Assembly (NCBI GenBank): GCA_003991915.1
Contig: RQTK01000002.1
Span: forward strand, 1,982,766-2,046,765
Reading direction: 5' to 3'
From: Elysia chlorotica
Taxonomy: Eukaryota > Mollusca > Gastropoda > Plakobranchidae
Length of the DNA stretch: 64,000 nt
Within the stretch, counting starts at the first letter, position 1. The number at the start of each line of letters is the position of its first letter. Below, piece by piece: positions 47,706 to 59,581 of this stretch. Below the pieces are notes generated by a model. The model did not search any database and had not been told where the DNA came from. It worked only from the letters and a program-made list of their open reading frames with translations. The translations under genes were made by a program, and so were the position numbers.

Positions 47706-50700
47706 GTGCTGGATACGGTTCATAACCATTTCATGGGTGCTGGATACGGTTCATAACCATTTCAGTTCGTCATCTCATCGGGATACAAAACTTGAATTTA
47801 ATTACTGAGATTGATGCACCAGTGAATGGTTCAGATGCCTTAAAATTTAGTGTTGTTTTTTAATGGACTAGTAATTTGACAATACCTGTGTCCCCCCCAG
47901 ACCTGCTGTCAGACGCGGTACACTCGGCGCCGCAGCTCCTGCTCGAGTCGAGCGCGAAGGTCCAGGAGATCTGCCTGAAGCTGGCCGAGCTGCCGCCCAG
48001 GTCTGCGGACGGGCTCCTGACCTCCATACAGCCGCTGCTCAAGCTGAGCCCTCTGCTCAAAGACACCATCATCATCGTGCTCAGGAAGGCAATGTTTGCC
48101 AGGTACTTCCAGCTCATGTTCCTCCTTATTCTCTGTATATTATAGTATTGTTTTTATTTACAAAAAATGATGGAAGAAAAAATAGGATAGAAACAAAAAA
48201 CAACAAACATGTACAAAATATAAAGTTACATGGCCCATTATTGCAAACATCCATACATGACCACAAATCTGAGCCAGGAAAAAAAAATGTAACTAAATAT
48301 TTTACTTTACTTTGAAATAATAGGAATGTATTTCATTAAGTTTTTGAGAAAACTTTTTTGACTAACAAACATATCTTTTAAGAACAGACTCTTAATACTA
48401 TTTACAAGAGCAAATTTTCTTTACAGCATATTGTGGAGCAGTTATTGGTTCCCTTTTTATAACTGACACCGTATACATAAGTCTACTCTCTGTGGTTATA
48501 TGTGTACGTTTCAGGCAGCTGAATGCCCGTAAGATTGGAGCCCTTGGATTTCTGATGATCCTAAAAAACTTTAAAGTGCTTGGTTGTCTCCCCTCCAGCC
48601 AAATCAGCCAGCCAATCTCTCTAAGCCAGGTAACTTTCCTAGTTTCAAATCTCTTTTTTTAAACATCAAATGACACTGGTGACTGCATCATATTCCAATT
48701 TTCTTCAATGGTTAGATTTTGCCACCGGTATTATGGCTGCTACAAAGAATAGCAATTACCATTACTTTTATTGATTTTTCCTTTTAAAATAATCCAATAC
48801 ATTTTAATATTTTTATTCTTTCATTTTATGCCTCGAGTTATAGTACAGAAATTTTAAAAAAATATATAATTATTGTTCAGTTTGCTATGTAATATTATTT
48901 TTGGTTATAAATCATACTATTTGGCATATTGTATTTCTATGATGATAAAAAAATGTGCTTTCGTTTCATTTTTCTTAGTACCAAGTTTAAAAAAAATTAT
49001 ATATTATTTTTTATGCATAGGTGTGGTTTTTTTCTTCACAATTGGCATTTTAATGTGTTGAGTTACATCACTAATAGCCTAGTAAATATGTGCAACTCTA
49101 ACTAGCAATTCCTGATTAACAACAAGATTATTGTCTATGTTTAATCCTGACTACCAACAAGATTATTGTCTATGTTTAATCCTGACTACCAACAAGATTA
49201 TTGTCTATGTTTAATCCTGACTACCAACAAGATTATTGTCTATGTTTAATCCTGACTACCAACAAGATTATTGTCTATGTTTAATCCTGACTACCAACAA
49301 GATTATTGGTCTATGCTTCTGTCGATCCGAATTGCTACAAATATCGCTCTAATTCCGACACTCCAGCTGCAGGTGGATGTGCACAGCCAGTACAACGCGG
49401 CCAGCAACGAGGCGCTGTGTCTGGAGATCCTGGGCAACCTGCGGCGGAGCTTCACGCAGCAGGCAGACATCAGACTCAGCATCTACCAGGCATGGCAGCC
49501 CTAGGCAATGGGAACGATCATACTTTACTAACCAAGCTTAGATATTATTAATATCTAATAATCTACCAGGCATGGCAGCGCTAGGCAATGGGAACGATCA
49601 TACTTTACTAACCAAGCTTAGATATTATTAATATCTAATAATCTACCAGGCATGGCAGCGCTAGGCATAGAGTTCATGGGAGCGATCATACTTTACTAAC
49701 CAAGCTTAGATTTTATTAATATCTAATAATCTACCAGGCATGGCAGCGCTAGGCAATGGGAGCGATCATACTTTACTAACCAAGCTTAGATATTATTAAT
49801 GCATGCATTTTTTTTTTGTTTTTTTTTTTTTTTTGATTTGCATCTTTATTTGACTGTAATTCATATTTATGTATCTGAAAGACATTTTATCAATTCATTT
49901 AACTAAGTGAATGGGAAATTCGTTTGTTCTTTCTTATATAAAATTCCATTTGTGTTTACCTCGCTCTTTTCAAAGGTTTCTGAAAAATATTATATTTTCT
50001 TTTTTTATATTAAAAGTCGTGTTAAATGAATCTTGATTATTATTTTGTGTGTGTGAATAATGCTGTTTTGAATGTTATTCTTTTTTTGCTTTGAGGTACA
50101 TTAGATAAACAGTTTTGATTGATGTGTTTACTCCTCAGGGTCTGTGGGATGTCCTACACCGCAACTCTCAGCTGATGATGCCAGTCATGGATATGCTGCT
50201 CTCACAAGTCAGTTTAGATAGGAGTTTTGTTGTCTAAAGCGAAACCCTTTCCTCATTCATTGAGATTAATATATTTAGTCGTTATGAATATGAATTATTG
50301 AAAGGAGAACATATTTACACAGCAGAAAAGAATATTGACTGGTTAATTCACAGAGCACTGCAGTAGTTGCAACTGCAAAAACACTGCTCTACTAAGACCT
50401 TTATCAATGATAAGAAGGAAAGTACAAAGCCACAAGAATGCCGATCCATAATAATTATCTCTGTGTTAGAATACTGGCAACAATTGCTAGGTCAACCTCT
50501 AGATGCTACTGTTGTTTGCATTATTTTTCTTCTTCTGAACAATTTACGAAAAGGGTTGCAGGATTTCATCTTTTCATCAGACCTGTAATTTTGATGATCA
50601 AGACTTTTCCAATCCAATATCCAACCTAAGGGAAAAAGTCTTAACTTTCTGACATGTTTTTTTCCCTTTGAAAATTACATCGGATTCGTATGTGTAGCTG

Positions 50701-53700
50701 TTACAGAGTCAAAAAAGTCAAACGTATCCGTTTCGGAGACTATTTTATTGCATATTTGATAAAAAAAAAACATAGTTACTTTAAAAAAAAAAATCTGAAG
50801 CAACACTTCTTAGTGTGAATTAAATACGAGCGGTATCGTAATGCATTACTGGATACTTGTATATTTGTATTTTACACCTCCATTATGCTCTTGGTGGTAC
50901 GTCAATATATTGGACTTATGAAAATGCATGGCTTGAAGGGAGATAAAGCATTTTGTCACAAGACCTATCTTAAAGTTACTGTTTTAGTTTCACATGTTTT
51001 TTTCAGTTGAAAAAGTACTATGAGGATGACAATGACGTTTGTCCCCCTCTTCGTCTCGAGCCGTGTATAACCACTCAAGGTGACCAAGTTTTCCTCACTG
51101 AGCCGTTGGTGAGTCTTTGATTCCAAAACAACTGATTGATAGATAGATAGATTCACTTTAAAAGTGTAAAAGATATCACCTTGATTTAAATTTCATTTAA
51201 TAGTTCTCATCCTGCAAAAAATTTTCAGTTACATCTAGAGGCTATGGTTCTTTGTGGTGATTTCTTTACATCATCTGTCATTATGCAATTTGTAAAGTTG
51301 TAATTTTACTAGTTATTATAGCAATAAGTAGTGTCCCCTAAATTACTGATCAGTGAGTGATATTTCTCCGATTCCTCAAAAGTATAGAACTCTGAACCAT
51401 CCTCTCATTTTCAGTGCCATTTAATCTGCTGCATACAGCAGTGCGTGAGGAAATCTGAAGACATACTCGCTAAGACCAATCAGGCAGATGCTGATGACGA
51501 TGATGACGAAGAAGATGATGATATGTCAGGTTCTGGACGCGCGTCCCTGAAACAGCTGCAGACCATCCTGGCCAGCCTCTCAAGCAGATTGGTCGACACA
51601 GAGATGGAGGATTTTGAAATTGTAAGCAGCCTTTGGTTTTTCTTTCTTTTATAGTGGTTAGCATTTTCTGTTCTGGATTCTTTCTTTCCACTTACTTTTT
51701 TAGTAACGGATATTGAAATGATGATATTCAGAAAAAGATAAACTGATTTTTTTTTCAGGATAAGAATGCTGACTTTTCCCTGAACACGAGTGTTGGATTA
51801 AAGAACAACATCAACGCAAGCCTCCTGCTAGGGACGTATGAAACTCTGATAGAGTACACTTTTGAGACAGGAAAATGCAGGTTTGGAATGCACATTTATA
51901 ATTAGTTTCCTTGATAATAATTTTGTTTTGTTTTGTTTTTTAAATTCATTTAACACGTATGTAATTGTCTCAACTAGATGTATTAAAAGAAAATCTCTAA
52001 TAATACTAGATTATGTTCACTATTCAAGTTTGGAGGGCTGCACGAAATTCTTTACCTTTAGGAATTACAATCATGGCTCATATTGTCCTAAAACTATTAT
52101 TAGTTATTATTATTTGTTTAACTTCTCCAGTGTCGAGAGCTGCACCAAAGTTGTCGATCTGTTTGAGAAACATGCCAAGCTGAGCTCCGCAGTGAAGGAG
52201 AAACCTGTATCTGCCGCTGGCAAGAAAGGAAGGCCAGCAACTCCGTCCAGCCCAACCAACAGTCTCATGTCCATGCAGGGCGTGGCCAACATTCTCCGGA
52301 AAATCTTAGAGTTGGTCTTGTCTTAGTCTCTGTTGTTTGTATCTCTACAAGACAATTACTGCTTTAATATTTATATTTTTACAGGATAGTACAGATAAGT
52401 AAAGGCCTAGAAAAAGGACAGAAAAAGTAGGAGAACTTTGAACAGAATATAAAATCAGAGGAGAATCTGAGAAACTTGATTTAAAACTTAAATTGCATAA
52501 CATAAACAATAAAAAAAGGATGTTCTTCTCATTAGAATATATATGTGTTTTTGAACTAAGAGAATGTTTTGTTGATAATTATAATCTTTTGATCCAGCAA
52601 CTCCAACCCTGACCATGAGGTCGGTGTGAGAGTCCTGAGAGAGAAGAACCTCCTGCTGCCCTACATGATCGCCACAGCCATTCAGAAGCTGAACCAGATC
52701 TGCAACAAGGGACTCTGCTGCCAGTTTGGACGGTCAGTTGGAGCAGTTTACGAAGCTTTCATTCACTGGAACCGTTATGTGTTGCCAGTGATCTTTTCAT
52801 TCACTGGAACCGTTATGTGTTGCCAGTGATCTTTTCATTCACTGGAACCGTTGTGTGTTGCCAGTGATCTTTTCATTCACTGGAACGGTTGTGTGTTGCC
52901 AGTGATCTTTTCATTCACTGAAACCGTTGTGTGTTGCCAGTGATCTTTTCATTCACTGGTACCGTTATGTGTTGCCAGCGATCTTTTCATTCACTGAAAC
53001 CTTTGTGTGTTGCCAGTGATCTTTTCATTCACTGGTACGGTTGTGTGTTGCCAGTGATCTTTTCATTCACTGGAGCTGTTGTGTTGCCAGTGATCTTTTC
53101 ATTCGCTAGAACCGTTGTGTGTTGCCAGTGATCTTTTCATTCACTAGAACCTTTGTGTGTTGCCAGTGATCTTCTGTGGAGAAGAAAAGCTGTCATAGTT
53201 TAATGTCTACTCGGTTCCTGAGATCATATACATCTGACAATTTTTCTTGTAGCCACTCAAAGACAGTGCGGGCATGCCAGGACTGCTGTCTCTGCTGGTC
53301 ACATTATACTGATGACAACCCAGCCCAACCAGTAGGGCATGAAATCCACTAGAAATATGCCATATCATCGGATTTAAGTTGGGTATCTCCCAAACACTCT
53401 GTAAGTCCCGCTCCTCCCCATGGAGATCAAATTTTTCCTTTTCTGTAATCCGTAAACAGTACACTTCCTAGTAAGCATAAACTCAGATTTAAGATGTTGT
53501 GAAGATTGGCAGAAAGCTTGACTTCTACATTTTTCTTAAATTTTGTTTTTGTTTATTTTACTAAACATGTTTTTGTTATCCTGATACAGCTCCTCACTGT
53601 TTGGTCAATTTCAGGCAGTTTTACGTCCACTATGTGGAGAACCAGGTACCGAACGGAGAGTCCGCTGATCACAAGCTGATCAGTCAGTGTCTCGAGGGAC

Positions 53701-56700
53701 TGAGCACCGTGGTCACCATAGCAACCAATCATGGCAGGGTGGCCCTTCTTCAGTGCCTCGCTAACTTTGGTGAATAAACTTACACTTTACTTTTTCAAAA
53801 TATTCCTTTGATGGAAGAAATGTACTCAATGGAGAAATATGAACATTTGCTGAGACTTGTTAATTATTATTGAAATGAGTATTGTTTTGAAGAGGAAAAA
53901 AAAAAGAAAACGAAGATTCTCCTTAAATATAATCATCTTCATAACAGATTTTAAGTTCTCTTTTGGATGGACATGATTCTTTTTCTTCTTTTGCTCTCTT
54001 ATTTTTTTTTACAGTAAGTTCATCAGATTAAATGCTTCTTTTTTTTTTTTTTCTGCCAATCAATAGAGAAAGAATGCGTAGAATTCAAGGAACATCTGAA
54101 TCTGAGAGATTCAGAAGTCAATGAAAAGATACACAAGCACATAAAGAAATTCCAGGTCTGTCTTCCGTTATAACAGCCTTTGTGATTTGTAAGTTTACTT
54201 TACTCTCTCTTTTTCTCTATCTTCCTTGCCCGAATCTTTTCCTTTTTCCCCTCTTTCTCTCCTCCACTTCTCTCAATCACATTTTTACTTTCTTACTCTT
54301 ATTCCATCTTTCATAGATATGCTTTTAAGATCCTTCGTAACAAACAAAATGACTTGATTTAGATTTGTTTGGTTTTCACAAGGCAAGTTTTCAGTTCTGT
54401 TGTCAGCTAAAAATACATTTAACTGAAAGTACTAATGTTATGATAATGGAAAAATAGTTTTTGTGTTATCTCTTTAGGTAGTTTTCGCCCCTGAACCTTT
54501 TGTAATGAAATAAAACTTGTTTGCAGAGTTTGATCATCACCATGCTGAGTGAAGACAGCAACCCCCACCAAGCGAAGGATGTGTTGCAGCTGATCACGAT
54601 CGTGTCATCACTGGCTTCCCACCTGACCACTCACAGTGCAGAGTTTGAGCAAGTCTATAACTGGGTGCACAAAGTGGCCACTGACGAGATCATAGGTCAG
54701 CTCCTTATATTCGGCTAGATCACCAGAATCAGATGTCGGAGTCTAAGAATATGAAAATATGTGCTTGAAAAAAATTCAGTTTGTTAGGCTTGAAAAGACA
54801 AGAACGTACTTTGAACACTCTTGTATTGCACATTCTGTAGTGCCTGACAAAATTTTTTAGCATCAACTGAAAGTTTCCAAAAAAATAATTATGATGAAGA
54901 CATTTTTAGATTGTTTTCTTGTAGATATTGGTTCTAAAGATAATACAATCTAGTCCTGATAAAACTAAAAAAAAAAAAATTCATGAACAACATTTTGTAA
55001 AGATGCTGAAAGTGTAAATTTATGCTTTTGTATTTCAGATGACTCGTCAGTGTGCAAACAGCTGCTGACAACATTGTTAAACCTTTCACACCAAACGAAA
55101 AACTTGCCTCAGCTGCTGCGCAGTGTCTGTCAAGACATTCACAGTCAGTTCGGGGATATACAGGAGGTCAGTGGACTGGGACACGTTTCACTTTGTACAA
55201 AATAGTATGTTTAAAGTGTAAAATGATTTGGGTTTACACTGTTTCTCAATTATGTTAAGATAGAATAACATCTACAGAAAAGGGAAGCAATAACAATGTA
55301 GTTGATTCTAAAGCGCCTGGGGCGCGCGGTGGTCCTGGGGTAGAAGACCGGCTTGCAACGCAAAAGGTCCGGGTTCGAGCCCTGGCGATTGCGCTCCCTG
55401 CTGGTTGGGTCGGTATCAGTATAATGTGACCGCCTGAGACAGGAGTTGTGGCATCCCTGCCCTGTCTCGTGTGTGGCAGCACATAAAATTGTCAGACGTC
55501 AGTCTTGGGGCCCGTCTACAATATAACCAATATAGTGCTGCTGTTGGACGTTAAACCAACTCAACAACAACTCTAAAGCGCCTCCTTCAAGAAGACTTAA
55601 CTCGAGATGCTTTTACACTTGTCCTTCTTACGTTGATAAGATGTGTGACTTCAAAGGCTCTCAGTTTGTATGAAACAAGAGGCCAAGGAAGTCGGTGTAG
55701 CTGAACTTAAGAGAACTTGGAAATAACTCATTGTTTCACAAAAGGAATTTCAAGCAATAATGGTCACTTTGAAAGTAGCAACAGGAGTTGGGGGTTGGGG
55801 GGTTGGGTTGGTTTAACAGCCAACAGCAGCACTATATAGGCTATATTGTGGACATGCCCCAAGACGGACATCTGACAATTTTATGTGCTGCCACACACGA
55901 GACAGGGCGTGGATACCATGACTCCTATGGCTACACCTCAACATTTGATCTGTTAAATCCATATGTCATCCTCTCACCTTTGAAAGCTATTGAGACAATT
56001 TTCTCTCGTGCTTCTCGCCAGGACTGTGAGGTTGAGGACAAGACGCACTTCGCGTTGACCAAGTCGTCACACTGCCCGCCAGGCGTGGTTCTGACCGCCG
56101 TGCTGGGCTGCCTGGAGGGCGAGCTTGACCACATCGAGTGGGTCGTCAGACGCCACAAGGCAGACATGCAGGCAGCAGCCGCTACGGAGGAGGAAGGTTT
56201 GCGTGGCTTCTCATTTTACATACCGAGAAAAAAAAAGGTCAACCAAAAATTTCTTCTATTTTCAGCAAAAAAGAAATGTTTCTCTCTGAGGATGTTGAAT
56301 AATTAGACCTAAGATGTCAAAATTATAACTAATCATAATATATTTTGCAGGATTGTCTCCTTCGTTTTTCTGTTTTGTATCAAGAACAACAACTTTACTC
56401 AACATCATGATTTTATCTTTACTTGCCCTTGAACATATCAAGAGAACTAGGTGAATATTCATATATATATTTAAAACAATAAAACTTGATAATGAATTTT
56501 TAAGACATAAACATAACCTGTACTTTCAGCTGTAAAAGTTCAATTTGGACACGATGTAAAAGAAGAAAAAATAGTAGCATGCCCATTAGGTCATTATTCA
56601 ATTATCTGCTTTGCAATATCACATCAGCTATCTTGTCTTTCTGACTGTACCGTTGCTCTGTCATCTAACCCATTCTATGATATTGTCCAGAGTTTCTCCC

Positions 56701-59550
56701 CCCATCTTTTCTAAGACCTTATCTGGAGTCGCTAATTTTCAGTGCCATTGCCTCTGATGTGTTGATCCTGTCCACTGTTACAGACGGCCTTGACACGACC
56801 CAGGTGGAGACGCTTGACCGCTCGCTGTGCGTGCGCCTGGGCATGCTGGTCAACAGCTTCACCGAGCTGACCAGCTCCGCGGTCAAGTCCAGGCCGTGTC
56901 TGCAGGCTCTGCTCAAGGCCCTGACCAAGCTCTACAACACAATCACGTCACTGGCTAAACACGTAAGGCGTAACTTAAGGCCCTCACTATGCAAAACACG
57001 TATGATCATTTTCATCCACAATCGACTGATGGCGGGTTGTGAGAAAACTTCTCTTTGAAGTCCAAAATTTAGGGGGTATCAGATCTATATATTCTAGTTC
57101 TAGACTGTATTTCTGGACGTAGATCACGGACCTTTCAATTTTTCTTGTTAGGTCTACGATTTCAGTAACGGACCTGTGCATTTTCCATTGTTCGAATTCC
57201 GACCAGATTTCAAGGCATAACTTAAGGCCCTCACTAAGCTCTACAACACAATCACGTCACTGGCAAAACACGTAAGGCTTAACTTAAGGCCCTCACTAAG
57301 CTCTACAACACAATCACCTCACTCGCAAAACACGTAAGGCTAAACTTTAAGTTTCAGGCTGCCTTATTTTTTCTGATATTATGTCGTTCCGTCTAAAAAT
57401 GCATTTACTCTTTTTATGATAATTTTCATCCACAATCGACTGATGGCGGGTTGTGTGAAAACTTCTCTTTGAAGTCCAAAATTTAGGGGGCATCAGATCT
57501 ATATATTCTAGATATAGACTGTATTTCTGGACGTAGATCATGGACCTTTCAATTTTCCTTTTTAGGTCTACAATTTCAGTAACAGACCTGTGCATTTTCC
57601 ATCGTTCGAATTTCGACGTTTCCAACGATCGAAATGCGACCTGATTTCCGATGCGACTTGCAACCTGATATCTGATCTAAGAGGGAAAAGGTTGGGCTGT
57701 CCGACTTGATTTTTCCCCACGAAAACTAAAATCGGACCATTATGTGTAGCCGTTAAAGAGACAAAAAGAAAATGGACTTTTGTTTTGGAGACTCATTTTA
57801 TCGGTGCATAAGGTACCTTTTTTTTTTTTAAACATCTGAGGCTACACATATTAGTGTGAACTAAATACAAGCGGTATCGTAATGCATTACTGAAGAGCTG
57901 CTAACCGGTACACCTTTTCTCCTTAAATATGACAATTCTTTTTTTTCTACAAAAAATACAATTTTCTAGTTAACCCTGATGTTTTTCGCGCTAAATAGTT
58001 TTATGTCCGCCTGCGATTTTTCTGTCAATCATGCAACCGAACGAAAGGAAGAAAAAAATGAAAAAAGTTTCATGCGCGAAAGAAAATATTAAAAAATCTT
58101 CATACAAGCGATGTTTATCTTTTTTTTTTCACAGGTCATTGTGTTATCGAGATTGGGTTAGTCAAGGATATCAATCGATCCCAACACATTTATTTATAGT
58201 TAATTATACATCCGAAACGGTGAATAATAGAACCGATCTCACTATCTTCACATCTAGTTCTAGACTATTGCCGTCATTTCCAAGTTAATGCTTTTTTATT
58301 ACGTTTGATCTTGGTTTTGGCCATCAAATAGCTCTTCCATTTTATTATAAAATGTGTTCTAATATGTGTTTAAAAACAAGGGACATAAATATAGTTTATC
58401 TTTTATCCGTCTGAATACAACCTGTCCATCTTCACACCCAGTCCTCGGCTCTCGCCGTCACTCACTATTCTTTAATGAATCATATTCTTGGTTCTACTTT
58501 TACAAACAATAACTCAATTAGATATAGTCTCTCGTTTATTTGTTTGATCAATACTGATCTCTCTATCTTCACATCCAGTCATCTGCTCCTGTCGGCATTT
58601 CTAACTTATAATTCTAATTGTTCTTTTAAGCAGCTTTTGATCTATTTAATTGTTGTAGACAATGTTTACTCAGGTACTATCATTCGAACCATGCGCTCTA
58701 CGGCTTTACTAATAAGTGTTATTTTACACACTGTAATTAATGTAGATCTAGCTCATACTAGACTCTTAATGGTGATTCAGAAATCTGTTTCCAGATCTAG
58801 AATCTATATATTTTAGTCTTATGCTACACTCTATCAGAAATGAATGAAAAGTAGACCAAGAACAAAAAACAAACAAACATGAAAACCAATGAACCAATGA
58901 CAGCCTATTTCAAGGGTCATGGGTTTTATTTTTCAAAAGGGAGGTAATATTTATTTAACTTGAGATTTTCTATAGTGTTTTTGTAGCATGTCTATAGAAG
59001 TACTCAGGAGCTTGCTTACAGCAGGTTTTTTTCTTCTGGAACCAAAAGTCCCGCTGTAGTCTTTTTTTACTGCACACCTGACACGATGGGAAAAACATGA
59101 CCTTTACTTGTCTTTCCTCCAGTACATCAGTCTTTACACAAGCAAAGCCGGGCACATTGGCAGTCGGTTTGAGAAGCTTGTGACTCTGGTGGGCCGTCAG
59201 CTTACACAGCCGACCTACAGCATGATCATCTTTGTTCAGGCAAGGAGTGGACTCTGTTCATTTTTCTATAACATCTAGTATGAATTTGCATTGCATATAA
59301 ATTTCATTTTTCAGTAGCATGTCAGTTTTGCCCAAAATATATAAAAAATATCTGGACAGTGAAAAAAAAATGCACACTCATAAACATGTTTAGCTGTTGT
59401 ATAAAGGATATTCAGATCTTTTCATCAAATGGGCCATCATTTGTAAAATGAAAATTTACTTCTTTTTCACAGAGAATCATTACCTTATGACTTTTTATAA
59501 GAGTTATTAATACAATTATCTGTCTAGATCATTTTTTAATCCTATTTCCG

Positions 59551-59581
<31 letters not shown>

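Noticed and set aside
49490-49507. Longer FANCI exon 15 using the AG|GCAATG site
   Set aside because: The extension runs into an in-frame TAG before that site.
52626-53131. ORFs over the 38-bp array after exon 21
   Set aside because: They continue exon 21 in its own frame into the intron or read the array; the exon ends at a phase-matching donor at 52732.
44905-55571. tRNA genes at the SINE heads
   Set aside because: A and B boxes are present, but each is joined to the SINE body and bounded by target duplications, and no complete cloverleaf with a proper acceptor stem is evident.
56741-56783. Earlier acceptor for FANCI exon 27 at 56742
   Set aside because: Reading from there in the required phase meets TGA within a few codons; the acceptor at 56783 keeps the frame.
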